Shown here piece after piece: positions 1 through 7,195 of a stretch of 7,782 bases of DNA. Source of the DNA: Anaerovibrio sp. (GTDB lineage: Bacteria > Bacillota > Negativicutes > Selenomonadales > Selenomonadaceae). Each line of letters starts with the position of its first letter. The stretch's first letter is position 1. The stretch covers positions 1 through 7,782 of the forward strand of contig JAEDOE010000047.1 of assembly GCA_016302095.1 (NCBI GenBank), read 5' to 3'. Under the pieces are notes generated by a model. It was given only the letters and a program-made list of their open reading frames with translations. It made no database searches and was not told the origin of the DNA. The position numbers and the translations under genes are program-made.

Positions 1-1409
1 TTGGCATCCTTTTCAGCCACATAGGCCTTTTCATCTGCCATAATATCGGCTGCCAGCTTCAGCTGCATCTCCACCTGCTGATAAGAAGTGCCGCCATAGG
101 AATTGCGGTTCTTTACGCAGGTCTCAGGGCTAATGGCATCGTAGATGTCCTCCTCAAACAAATCAGACAGCTCCTTCAGCTCAGCCATAGTCATATCAGC
201 CAGCCACTTATTCTGCTCAATGCAGTAGTGAACAGCCTTGCCGGAAACAGCATGGGCCTGACGGAAAGGCAAGCCCTTCTTCACCAGATAGTCAGCCAGA
301 TCAGTTGCATTGGAGAAGTCCTCTGCCACAGCACGGCGCATTACATCCTTGCGCACCTTCATGCCCCGCATGATACGGGCATACACTGCCAGGCTGAACT
401 TGATGGTATCAATGGCATCAAAAATGCCTTCCTTGTCCTCCTGCAAGTCCTTGTTATATGCCAGCGGAAGCCCCTTGACCGTGGTCAGCATGGCCATGAG
501 ATGGCCCATGACACGGCCTGTCTTGCCCCGAACCAGCTCCGACACATCAGGATTTTTCTTCTGAGGCATCATGGAGGAGCCGGTGCAATGGGCATCGTCC
601 AGCTCAATAAAGAAGAACTCACGGGAACACCACAAAATGGTTTCCTCGCTGAGACGGGACAGATGCACCATCAGGATAGAAGCAGCTGACAGGAATTCCA
701 TGATATAGTCCCTGTCAGACACTGCATCCAGGCTGTTGCTGTAAATAGACGCAAAATTCAGCTGCTCCGCCACAAAAGGACGGTCAATAGGGAAAGTTGT
801 GCCAGCCAGGGCACCTGCCCCCAGCGGCATAATGTCGCAACGGTCATACACGCCCTTGAAGCGGTCAAAGTCCCGCTTCAGCATACCGAAGTAGGCCATC
901 ATGTGATGGGAGAACAAAATCGGCTGGGCGCGCTGCAGATGGGTATAGCCCGGCATAATCACATCGCTATACTTCTCTGCCGCTTCCACCAGTGCCGCCT
1001 GCATATCGAGAATCAGCTTCTCCACCTCAACCACCTGACGGCGGATGAACATGTGGGTATCCAGTGCCACCTGGTCATTGCGGCTGCGTGCCGTATGCAG
1101 GCGTCCACCAGCCTCGCCGATAGCGTCAGTCAGCCGCTTCTCGATATTCATGTGAATATCCTCAAGGGCAACCTCAAAAGAGAAATTGCCCTCCTCGATT
1201 TTCTTGTAAATATCCTTCAGGCCGCTGATAATGTCATCCCGGTCTGCCTCGGAGATAATGCCGACCTTCGCCAGCATGGTAGCATGGGCAATAGAACCGG
1301 CAATATCCTCATTGTACATCCGCTTATCAAAATCAATAGAAGCCTGAAAATCATTAATCATCTCGTCGGTGGACTTGGAAAAACGTCCGCCCCAGAGCTG
1401 CTCTGCCAT
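1..1409 (-). CDS. argH: Argininosuccinate lyase, 3' end cut off by the window
   Basis: Cleaves argininosuccinate to arginine and fumarate, the last step of arginine synthesis, in the cytoplasm as a homotetramer of the fumarase/aspartase superfamily. Translation from the ATG at 1409 begins MAEQLWGGRFSKSTDEMI, the usual ArgH N-terminus. The three conserved superfamily regions are visible: LHTARSRNDQ at residues 104-113, GYTHLQ at 154-159 (T156-H157, the catalytic-region Thr-His pair), and the signature loop GSSMMPQKKNP at 277-287, which carries the catalytic serine. The frame is open for 469 residues and reaches the window edge without a stop. Family members are usually about 455-470 residues, so only the last few codons should be missing. 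The start lies 2 bp after the argG stop, and an AGG-rich ribosome binding site sits inside the end of argG, so the two genes are probably translationally coupled. Confidence 0.97.
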   Translation of the reverse strand, partial: MAEQLWGGRFSKSTDEMINDFQASIDFDKRMYNEDIAGSIAHATMLAKVGIISEADRDDIISGLKDIYKKIEEGNFSFEVALEDIHMNIEKRLTDAIGEAGGRLHTARSRNDQVALDTHMFIRRQVVEVEKLILDMQAALVEAAEKYSDVIMPGYTHLQRAQPILFSHHMMAYFGMLKRDFDRFKGVYDRCDIMPLGAGALAGTTFPIDRPFVAEQLNFASIYSNSLDAVSDRDYIMEFLSAASILMVHLSRLSEETILWCSREFFFIELDDAHCTGSSMMPQKKNPDVSELVRGKTGRVMGHLMAMLTTVKGLPLAYNKDLQEDKEGIFDAIDTIKFSLAVYARIMRGMKVRKDVMRRAVAEDFSNATDLADYLVKKGLPFRQAHAVSGKAVHYCIEQNKWLADMTMAELKELSDLFEEDIYDAISPETCVKNRNSYGGTSYQQVEMQLKLAADIMADEKAYVAEKDA

Positions 1410-1411
1410 AA

Positions 1412-2623
1412 TTACTTACCTGCCTTTTCCTGCATCAGGGCACGAACCTTCAGCGGCAAGCCAAAGAGGTTGATAAAGCCTTCTGCATCAGCCTGATTGT
1501 AAACATGGTCTTCCTCAAAGGTTACAAATTCCTGATTATACAGGGAATAAGGGGACTTGGCACCTGCACTCATGATGTTGCCCTTGTAGAGCTTCAGCTT
1601 TACAGTACCTGTTACAGTCTCCTGAGTGCTGTCAACGAAAGCGGACAGAGCCTCACGGAGCTGGCAGAACCACATGCCGTCATAAACCAGCTCGCCAAAG
1701 CGGATAGCCACGCCTTCCTTGTAGTGGTAGGTTGCACGGTCGAGGCAGAGATACTCCAGCTCGCGATGAGCGTAGAACAGGATTGCTCCGCCCGGATTCT
1801 CATAAACACCGCGGGACTTCATGCCCACAAGGCGGTTCTCGCAGATATCAACAATACCAACGCCATTCCGGGCGCCGATATCATTCAGCTCAGTCAGAAG
1901 CTCCACTGCACCCATCTTCTTGCCATTAACAGCCACAGGAATACCCTTTTCAAAGTCAATGGTTACATACTCAGGCTTGTCAGCGGCATCCTCCGGAGCC
2001 TTGGATACCAGATACATCTCGTTCTGAGGCTCATTCCAAGGGTCCTCCAAATCAGAGCCCTCATGGGACAGATGCCAGATGTTCTTGTCCATGGAATACT
2101 TCTTGTTATCGGTAGGAATGTCGATATTATGAGCCTTGGCATACTCGATTTCCTGAGTACGGGACAGCAGGTCCCACTCACGCCAAGGAGCCACAATAGC
2201 CATGTTCGGAGCCAGAGCCTTGACAGTCAGCTCAAAGCGAACCTGGTCATTGCCCTTGCCGGTAGCACCGTGAGCAATAGCCTCGGCACCTTCCTTCTTT
2301 GCCACCTCAACCAGACGCTTGGCAATCAGCGGACGGGCGAAGGAAGTGCCCAGCAGATACTTGCCCTCATAAACAGCCCCAGCCTTCAGGGTTGGCCATA
2401 CGTACTCCTCCAGGAACTCCTGAGTCAAATCCAAAATATAGCACTTGGAAGCGCCGGAACGCAGAGCCTTGTCATGGATAGCCTGCATGTCATCCCCCTG
2501 GCCGATATCAGCACAGCAGGCAATAACCTCGCAGCCGCCATAGTTTTCCTTGAGCCAAGGAATGATAACGGAGGTATCAAGACCACCGGAATATGCCAAT
2601 ACGACTTTCTTAAATTCTGCCAT
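1412..2623 (-). CDS. argG: Argininosuccinate synthase
   Basis: Joins citrulline and aspartate using ATP to make argininosuccinate, AMP and pyrophosphate, in the cytoplasm, usually as a tetramer. The 403-residue length matches the family (about 400). The N-terminal nucleotide-binding P-loop is seen as AYSGGLDTS (residues 10-18), the first family signature. The second signature, [12 protein letters not shown], lies at 119-130, and [10 protein letters not shown] at 92-101 is also typical. Residues 177-195 hold the conserved [19 protein letters not shown] block. The ATG at 2623 is preceded by AAGGAG (2635-2640) at an 11-nt spacing, slightly long but the only good site. The 58-bp spacer to argF shows no terminator. 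It is bounded by two copies of the 8-mer AATATTTA (2624-2631 and 2674-2681, plus-strand reading), which may be chance in AT-rich DNA. It is followed almost immediately by argH. Confidence 0.98.
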   Translation of the reverse strand: MAEFKKVVLAYSGGLDTSVIIPWLKENYGGCEVIACCADIGQGDDMQAIHDKALRSGASKCYILDLTQEFLEEYVWPTLKAGAVYEGKYLLGTSFARPLIAKRLVEVAKKEGAEAIAHGATGKGNDQVRFELTVKALAPNMAIVAPWREWDLLSRTQEIEYAKAHNIDIPTDNKKYSMDKNIWHLSHEGSDLEDPWNEPQNEMYLVSKAPEDAADKPEYVTIDFEKGIPVAVNGKKMGAVELLTELNDIGARNGVGIVDICENRLVGMKSRGVYENPGGAILFYAHRELEYLCLDRATYHYKEGVAIRFGELVYDGMWFCQLREALSAFVDSTQETVTGTVKLKLYKGNIMSAGAKSPYSLYNQEFVTFEEDHVYNQADAEGFINLFGLPLKVRALMQEKAGK

Positions 2624-2681
2624 AATATTTACAACTCCTTAATCATTATTTCCACATGAGAAAATAGATAAACAATATTTA

Positions 2682-3611
2682 TCAGCCCATTGTAAGAGCC
2701 ATAATCGCCTTCTGGGTATGGAGGCGGTTTTCTGCCTCATCAAAAATGACATCAGCATAAGCCTCAAGGATTTCATCGGTGATTTCCTCGCCCCTGTAGG
2801 CAGGCAGGCAGTGCATTACGATAACGCGCTTGTCAGCTACCGCCAGAAGCTCTGCATTTACCTGATAATCCTTGAAAATCTTCTTGCGCTCCTCGTGCTC
2901 ATCCTCCTGGCCCATGCTTGCCCAGGTATCAGTTACCACGATATCAGCGTCCTTGGCTGCCTCAAACGGGTCATTCACCAGCTTGATGGATGCGCCGGTT
3001 TCCTCCGCATCCTTGCAGGCATTCTCAAAAACCTGCATATCAGGCTCAAAGCCCTTCGGATTGGCAGAAACAAAATCAATGCCTGCCTTGGCGCAGCCGT
3101 ACATGTAGGAATTGGTCATGTTGTTGCCATCGCCTACATAGGCCATCTTCAAACCCTTGAGATTCTTGCCCTTGTGCTCCTGAATAGTCAGCAGGTCAGT
3201 CAGGACCTGGCAAGGATGCAAAAGGTCAGTCAGGGCATTGATAACAGGCACATCAGACCATTTAGCAAACTCCTCCACCCTGTCATGGCCAAAGGTGCGA
3301 ATCATGATGCCGTCCAGATAACGGGACATAACACGGGCAGTATCCTTGATAGGCTCGCCCCTGCCCAGCTGCAAATCACGGTTGGACAGAAACAGTGCCT
3401 GACCGCCCAGCTGATACATACCTGTTTCAAAGGAAAGGCGGGTACGGGTGGAAGATTTCTCAAAAATCATGCCCAGAGTCTTGCCCTTCAAGATATGATG
3501 CTCAATGCCGGCCTTCTGCTTTGCCTTGAGCTCGTGGCCCAAAGCCAGGATTTCATTTACCTCATCCACGGAAAGGTCATGGATGGAAAGCATGTCCTTG
3601 CCTTTTAACAT
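2682..3611 (-). CDS. argF: Ornithine carbamoyltransferase (anabolic)
   Basis: Transfers the carbamoyl group of carbamoyl phosphate to ornithine, giving citrulline; cytoplasmic, normally a trimer or higher multimer. I chose the ATG at 3611, giving 309 residues, because GGAGG (3619-3623) lies 7 nt before it. An upstream in-frame ATG at 3632 would overlap that site and add seven unusual residues. The carbamoyl-phosphate loop SSTRTRLSFE is at residues 53-62, HPCQ at 132-135, the ornithine-binding DTWASMGQE at 228-236, and HCLPAYRG at 267-274 with the catalytic cysteine (C268). Length matches the family (about 310). Placement between argD and argG in a full biosynthetic cluster, with no arcA or arcC in view, argues for the anabolic enzyme over a catabolic arcB. 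The 148-bp leader is the longest spacer in the cluster and holds a candidate promoter. Confidence 0.97.
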   Translation of the reverse strand: MLKGKDMLSIHDLSVDEVNEILALGHELKAKQKAGIEHHILKGKTLGMIFEKSSTRTRLSFETGMYQLGGQALFLSNRDLQLGRGEPIKDTARVMSRYLDGIMIRTFGHDRVEEFAKWSDVPVINALTDLLHPCQVLTDLLTIQEHKGKNLKGLKMAYVGDGNNMTNSYMYGCAKAGIDFVSANPKGFEPDMQVFENACKDAEETGASIKLVNDPFEAAKDADIVVTDTWASMGQEDEHEERKKIFKDYQVNAELLAVADKRVIVMHCLPAYRGEEITDEILEAYADVIFDEAENRLHTQKAIMALTMG

Positions 3612-3618
3612 TTTATAA

Positions 3619-3623
3619 CCTCC
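3619..3623 (-). promoter_or_regulatory. Ribosome binding site that fixes the argF start
   Basis: On the minus strand this reads GGAGG, followed by a 7-nt AT-rich gap and the ATG at 3611. It decides against the in-frame ATG at 3632, which lies upstream of it and has no comparable site of its own. Confidence 0.8.
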
Positions 3624-3666
3624 AATAGGCATACCGAATATATACTTATGTACACCAACAGCGTAT

Positions 3667-3695
3667 ATTATACTACATTAAAGCGAGAAAATAAA
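3667..3695 (-). promoter_or_regulatory. Candidate internal promoter for argFGH
   Basis: The minus strand has a perfect TATAAT -10 box (3667-3672). Seventeen bases upstream is TTTATT (3690-3695), a weak match (3 of 6) to the -35 consensus. Transcription would start near 3660, giving a leader of about 50 nt before the argF ATG. The -10 box lies inside a short perfect palindrome, GTATAATATAC (3663-3673), which could be chance in AT-rich DNA or an operator. The spacer is 148 bp, versus 2-75 bp elsewhere in the cluster, which leaves room for a promoter. The call rests on sequence alone. Confidence 0.4.
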
Positions 3696-3720
3696 CCTTC
3701 TGCTGCATGGGTATACAATA

Positions 3721-3746
3721 TTATTGCACATTCATTGCACAGAATG
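3721..3746. promoter_or_regulatory. ARG-box-like sequence and overlapping inverted repeat after argD
   Basis: The plus strand reads TTATTGCACATTCA at 3721-3734. Against the ArgR consensus core TGAAT-N4-ATTCA this matches 8 of 10 arm positions, with a perfect right arm. Overlapping it is an 18-bp inverted repeat, CATTC-N8-GAATG (3729-3746), with perfect 5-bp arms. The 8-mer ATTGCACA also occurs twice, 11 bp (about one helical turn) apart, at 3723-3730 and 3734-3741. It lies about 25 bp upstream of the candidate argF -35 box. ArgR/AhrC control of arg operons is well established in Firmicutes, but assigning this sequence as an operator is inference. Confidence 0.3.
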
Positions 3747-3759
3747 CGTTAGCAAACTA

Positions 3760-4959
3760 TTAAGCATACTGCGGCAATACTGCCTCAACTGCATCGCATA
3801 CCTCGTCAATATGCGCCTTGGTAACAATCAATGGCGGCACAAAGCGCAGCACATTGCCGGCTGTGCAGTTGATAATAGCCCCCTTGTCCAGGCAGGCATT
3901 GACAATCTCCCGGCCCGGCTTGGTCAGCTCCATGCCCAGAATCAGGCCCATGCCACGAACCTCTTTAATCAAAGCCGGGAATTTTGCCTGCATTGCTTCC
4001 AGCCGTTCCTTCATGTACTGGCCCATCTCAGTGACATGCTGCAAAAATGCCTCAGTTCCCACATTGTCCAGCACCACGTTGGCTGCCGCGCAGGCCAGCG
4101 GATTGCCGCCAAATGTAGAACCGTGGTCACCGGCATGGAGAGCCGCCGCCACCTTGTCACTGGTGATAAATGCCCCGATTGGCACACCGCCAGCCAGCCC
4201 CTTGGCAAGGGTAACCACATCCGGCTTGATGCCATAGTTCTCATAGGCAAAGAACTTGCCGCTTCTGCCCATGCCGCTCTGGATTTCATCAAAAATCAGC
4301 ACCGCACCGTACTTGTCGCACAGCTGGCGCACCTTCTGCATATACTCAGTATCAGGTACATGGACGCCGCCCTCCCCCTGGATAGGCTCCAGCATTACGG
4401 CAGCAGTCTTGTCGCTCATCAGCTTTTCCAATGCCTCAATATCATTGTAAGGCACATAGTCAAAGCCTTCCGGCAGCGGTCCGAAGCCCTCATGATACTT
4501 AGGCTGGCCAGTAGCGGTCAGGGTAGCGATGGTACGGCCGTGGAAACTGTGAATGGCAGAAATAATCTGGGACTTGTCCGGGGCAATAGTATGGGCATAC
4601 TTTCTTGCTACCTTGATGGCACCCTCATTTGCCTCCGCCCCGGAGTTACCGAAGAAAACCTTGCCCAAGCCGCTGAGCTTTACCAGCTTTTCCGCAGCTT
4701 CTGCCTGTACCTGGGTATAATACAGGTTGGAGCAGTGAATCATCTTCCCTGCCTGCTCTGCAATTGCCTTTACCAGCTCAGGATGATTATGCCCCAGCAC
4801 GTTTACGGCAATGCCTCCCAAAAAGTCAATATACTTTTTGCCCTGGGAATCATATACATAAACACCATCCCCGTGGTCCAGCACAATCTGGTAACGGGCG
4901 AACACCGGCAGATAATCATGGGCATCCTTGGCATAAATCTGTTCATCAGTTAATTGCAT
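3760..4959 (-). CDS. argD: Acetylornithine aminotransferase (PLP-dependent, class III)
   Basis: Converts N-acetylglutamate 5-semialdehyde and glutamate to N2-acetylornithine and 2-oxoglutarate, in the cytoplasm, normally as a dimer. The 399-residue protein has the full fold-type I class III architecture. GNSGAEAN (residues 104-111) forms the PLP-phosphate-binding turn, F139-H140-G141-R142 is the usual ring-stacking region, and the FDEIQSGMGRSG stretch (223-234) carries D224, which contacts the PLP ring nitrogen. TLAKGLAGGVPIGA follows, with K253 as the Schiff-base lysine, then HGSTFGGNPLACAAA. The ATG at 4959 has GAGGTG 8 nt upstream. Related enzymes (succinylornithine, ornithine or GABA aminotransferases) share these motifs. 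The position between argB and argF makes the acetylornithine role by far the likeliest. It could also serve lysine synthesis (DapC activity), as known for some ArgD proteins, which cannot be judged here. Confidence 0.97.
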   Translation of the reverse strand: MQLTDEQIYAKDAHDYLPVFARYQIVLDHGDGVYVYDSQGKKYIDFLGGIAVNVLGHNHPELVKAIAEQAGKMIHCSNLYYTQVQAEAAEKLVKLSGLGKVFFGNSGAEANEGAIKVARKYAHTIAPDKSQIISAIHSFHGRTIATLTATGQPKYHEGFGPLPEGFDYVPYNDIEALEKLMSDKTAAVMLEPIQGEGGVHVPDTEYMQKVRQLCDKYGAVLIFDEIQSGMGRSGKFFAYENYGIKPDVVTLAKGLAGGVPIGAFITSDKVAAALHAGDHGSTFGGNPLACAAANVVLDNVGTEAFLQHVTEMGQYMKERLEAMQAKFPALIKEVRGMGLILGMELTKPGREIVNACLDKGAIINCTAGNVLRFVPPLIVTKAHIDEVCDAVEAVLPQYA

Positions 4960-4979
4960 TTCACTTACACCTCAAAATT

Positions 4980-5008
4980 TTATTTAACAATCTGAATAAC
5001 GATACCGC
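4980..5008 (-). repeat. Diverged tandem copy of the argB 3' end
   Basis: These 29 bases in the argB-argD spacer match the last 29 bases of argB including its stop (5017-5045) at 25 positions, with an offset of 37 bp. On the minus strand the true end encodes GIGTQVVK followed by TAA. The spacer copy would encode GIVIQIVK followed by TAA. The four substitutions fall in three codons and none breaks the short frame. Because the offset is not a multiple of three, the copy is out of frame with argB and is not expected to be translated as part of it. A slippage or recombination duplication is the simplest explanation. Confidence 0.8.
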
Positions 5009-5016
5009 CTTTTTTC

Positions 5017-5913
5017 TTATTTAACAACCTGGGTACCGATACCGCTGTTGGTCAAAAGCTCCAGAATGATGGAGTGAGGCTGACGGCCGTCAATGATATG
5101 TACCTTGTTGGTGCCGCACTCAATGGATTTCAGGCATGCCTCAATCTTCGGAATCATGCCGCCGGAAATCGTGCCATCCTTGATATAGCCCTTCGCCTCC
5201 TCCACAGTCAGGGAGGAAATAAAGCTGTCCTTGTCATTGAAGTCCTTGTACACGCCCTCAATATCCGTCAGCAGCAGCAGCTTTTCCGCATGAAGGGCAC
5301 CGGCAATCTCCGCCGCCACATAATCCGCGTTGATGTTGTAGCTCTCCCCATCCTCGCCTACGCCGATTGGTGCAACTACCGGGATGTAGCCATTGTCCAG
5401 CAAATCCTGCAAAATGCGGGTATCCACCGACTCCACCTGGCCAACATAGCCTATGTCAACAGTTTCCGTATGCCCATCCTCGTCATAAACAGTAGCCATT
5501 TTCTTTCTTGCCTTGATAAGCCCTGCATCCTTGCCGCTGAGACCTACCGCCCTGACACCGCGGCAGTTCAGCATGTTGACAATATCGGAGTTGACCTTGC
5601 CATCCAGCACCATCTCGGCAATCTCCACAGTTTCCTCGTCAGTAACACGCAGGCCGCTGACAAAATCAGACTGCTTGCCCACTTTTTTCAAAAAGTGGGT
5701 AATATCAGGACCGCCACCATGCACAATCACCGGGCGAATGCCTACATATTTCAGAAGGCTGATATCCTCCATTACCTTGTGCTTCAAATCCTCGTTAATC
5801 ATGGCATTGCCGCCATATTTTACCACGATGGTCTTGCCATAAAATTCCTGAATATACGGCAGTGCCTCAATGAGAGTACCTGCCTTTTTTTCAGCATGCT
5901 TCATTATCGCCAT
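5017..5913 (-). CDS. argB: Acetylglutamate kinase, arginine-sensitive type
   Basis: Phosphorylates N-acetyl-L-glutamate with ATP to N-acetylglutamyl 5-phosphate, the committed and normally feedback-controlled step in organisms that recycle acetyl groups. The 298-residue protein belongs to the amino acid kinase family. It shows KYGGNAM (residues 32-38), HGGGP (65-69), GLRVTDEET (87-95), the substrate-binding NINADYVAAEIAG (193-205), LLTDIEGV (214-221) and GGMIPKIE (251-258) with the conserved K256. It carries the N-terminal helix (about residues 11-26) missing from the shorter E. coli enzyme, and the C-terminal HSIILELLTNSGIGT (280-294). Both are hallmarks of hexameric, arginine-inhibited enzymes such as those of Thermotoga and Pseudomonas. 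The ATG at 5913 has GAGGT 7 nt upstream; an in-frame ATG at codon 4 is less well placed. Codons 8-10 contain an A7 run, and residues around 73-79 are encoded by a perfect inverted repeat. Confidence 0.97.
   Translation of the reverse strand: MAIMKHAEKKAGTLIEALPYIQEFYGKTIVVKYGGNAMINEDLKHKVMEDISLLKYVGIRPVIVHGGGPDITHFLKKVGKQSDFVSGLRVTDEETVEIAEMVLDGKVNSDIVNMLNCRGVRAVGLSGKDAGLIKARKKMATVYDEDGHTETVDIGYVGQVESVDTRILQDLLDNGYIPVVAPIGVGEDGESYNINADYVAAEIAGALHAEKLLLLTDIEGVYKDFNDKDSFISSLTVEEAKGYIKDGTISGGMIPKIEACLKSIECGTNKVHIIDGRQPHSIILELLTNSGIGTQVVK
5678..5699. repeat. Perfect 10-bp inverted repeat inside argB
   Basis: The arms CCCACTTTTT (5678-5687) and AAAAAGTGGG (5690-5699) are exact complements separated by two bases. 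In RNA this can fold as a nine-pair stem with a four-base loop. It covers the codons for about H73-V78 (HFLKKV) in argB. There is no U-tract after it on the argB message, so it does not look like an intrinsic terminator. Confidence 0.85.
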
Positions 5914-5935
5914 AATCTATACCTCATCATCCCGA

Positions 5936-5962
5936 TATACACATGTATACAAATATGTACAC
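5936..5962. repeat. TGTA/TACA-rich inverted repeats in the argB leader
   Basis: The 54-bp argJ-argB spacer contains TATACA-CA-TGTATA (5936-5949), a perfect 6-bp-arm inverted repeat. It is followed by a stretch that on the minus strand reads GTGTACATATTTGTATA (5946-5962). A close relative, GTGTACATAAGTATA, occurs in the argF leader (3641-3655), and both end about 30 nt before their start codons. It could be a protein binding site or an mRNA structure; nothing here identifies a partner. Confidence 0.45.
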
Positions 5963-5967
5963 GATTA

Positions 5968-7179
5968 TCAGGTGTGATACTCACCATTAATCTTCACATA
6001 CTCATAGGAGAAATCGCAGCTCCATACAGTAGCCTTGGCATCTCCCATGCCCATCTCCACATCAATCACAATATCATGCTCTGCCATAACCTTATGGATG
6101 TCGTCCTCATTGAACTCTGCCCCCAGGCCATTGGCATAGACAGGCACGCCGCCAAACTTGATAACGGTCTTTTCAGGCACCATCGGAATCCCTGCATAGC
6201 CCACAGCGCAGATAACACGCCCCCAGTTCGGGTCCTCGCCAAAGAAAGCTGTCTTTACCAGCGGAGACTTGGCAATGCTCATGGCTACAGTCTTGGCATC
6301 CTCAAAGGTCTTGGTACCGCTTACATTGATAGTCAGGAACTTGGTTGCGCCCTCGCCATCAGCTGCAATCCGCTTGGACAGCTCCTGGCAGATTTCCTTC
6401 AAAGTTGCATAGAACTTCTCATACTCAGGGGAGCCATCAGTGATTTCTGCCGCGCCGGATGCGCCATTTGCCAGTACCAGCACAGTATCATTGGTGCTCA
6501 TATCGCCATCAACGGAAATCATGTTGAAGGAAACCTCAACAATTTCGGAAAGAGCCTTCTGCATCAGCTGGCTGGAAATATTGGCATCAGTGGTGATGTA
6601 GCAGAGCATGGTAGCCATATTCGGCTGAATCATGCCGGAACCCTTGGCAATAGCACCGAAGCGCACTGCCTGTCCGCCAATCTCCACCTCACAGGAACAA
6701 GCCTTGGAATAAGTATCGGTGGTAATAATGGCATTGCCTGCGTTCTTGCTGCCATCCTCGGAAAGCTCCGCAGCAGCAGCCTTGATGCCTGCCTCCAGCT
6801 TGTCCATCGGCAGATTTACACCGATAATGCCGGTAGAGCCCACCAGCACCTCATCTGGGGCACAGCCTACTTCTGCAGCAGCCAGAGCCGCCATTTTCCT
6901 GGCATTGGCAAGACCTGTCTCGCCAGTGCAGGCATTGGCACAGCCGGCATTGGCAACGATGGCATGAGCCTTGCCGCCCTTTACCACCTCACGGGAAACA
7001 ATTACAGGAGCCGCAGCCACTGCATTTTTGGTAAATACGCCTGCTACAGCTGCTTCCTTCTCTGTATAAATCAATGCCAAATCCAGATTGCCGCTCTTTT
7101 TGATGCCAGCCTTTACACCGGCAGCCTTAAAGCCCTTTGGAAAGGTTACACCGGCAGCCGCATTCTTTTCACTAAACAT
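5968..7179 (-). CDS. argJ: Glutamate N-acetyltransferase / ornithine acetyltransferase
   Basis: Transfers the acetyl group of N2-acetylornithine to glutamate, releasing ornithine and regenerating N-acetylglutamate. Some family members also use acetyl-CoA and so carry out the first pathway step. The 403-residue precursor is of normal length and should self-cleave between A189 and T190 in the conserved KGSGMIQPNMATML stretch (179-192), leaving T190 as the N-terminal nucleophile of the beta chain. STGIIG (115-120) is the usual oxyanion-hole region. TTDTYSK (153-159), SVDGDMSTNDT (about 225-235) and FGEDPNWGRV are further family blocks, and the C-terminus ends in Thr as is typical. The ATG at 7179 has a consensus AGGAGG (7187-7192) 7 nt upstream, the best ribosome binding site in the window. 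Whether it is mono- or bifunctional cannot be read safely from sequence; no argA or argE is visible. Confidence 0.97.
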   Translation of the reverse strand: MFSEKNAAAGVTFPKGFKAAGVKAGIKKSGNLDLALIYTEKEAAVAGVFTKNAVAAAPVIVSREVVKGGKAHAIVANAGCANACTGETGLANARKMAALAAAEVGCAPDEVLVGSTGIIGVNLPMDKLEAGIKAAAAELSEDGSKNAGNAIITTDTYSKACSCEVEIGGQAVRFGAIAKGSGMIQPNMATMLCYITTDANISSQLMQKALSEIVEVSFNMISVDGDMSTNDTVLVLANGASGAAEITDGSPEYEKFYATLKEICQELSKRIAADGEGATKFLTINVSGTKTFEDAKTVAMSIAKSPLVKTAFFGEDPNWGRVICAVGYAGIPMVPEKTVIKFGGVPVYANGLGAEFNEDDIHKVMAEHDIVIDVEMGMGDAKATVWSCDFSYEYVKINGEYHT

Positions 7180-7195
7180 ATCCGTTCCTCCTACA

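Noticed and set aside
1505..2659. A 384-codon open frame on the plus strand opposite argG
   Set aside because: Same codon-register shadow effect; argG carries both synthase signatures and a ribosome binding site.
2624..2681. Two AATATTTA 8-mers bounding the argF-argG spacer, as target-site-like repeats of a lost element
   Set aside because: There is no element remnant between them. The sequence is nearly palindromic and AT-rich, so two copies in this DNA are easily chance.
2871..2889. Tyr in place of the more common His after HCLPA in ArgF as a possible change of specificity
   Set aside because: This position varies among genuine ornithine carbamoyltransferases (E. coli has Phe). All catalytic and ornithine-binding motifs are intact.
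2718..3608. A 296-codon open frame on the plus strand opposite argF
   Set aside because: Codon-register shadow of argF; composition is unlike a real protein and the opposite strand encodes a complete carbamoyltransferase.
3724..4953. A 409-codon open frame on the plus strand opposite argD
   Set aside because: It runs in exact codon register against argD, so it only reflects avoidance of TTA, CTA and TCA codons in argD. The translation has no recognisable domain, while argD has all family motifs.
5678..5699. The argB hairpin as an intrinsic terminator or frameshift stimulator
   Set aside because: No U-tract follows on the argB message, downstream genes must be transcribed, and the A-run inside it is not phased as a slippery heptamer.
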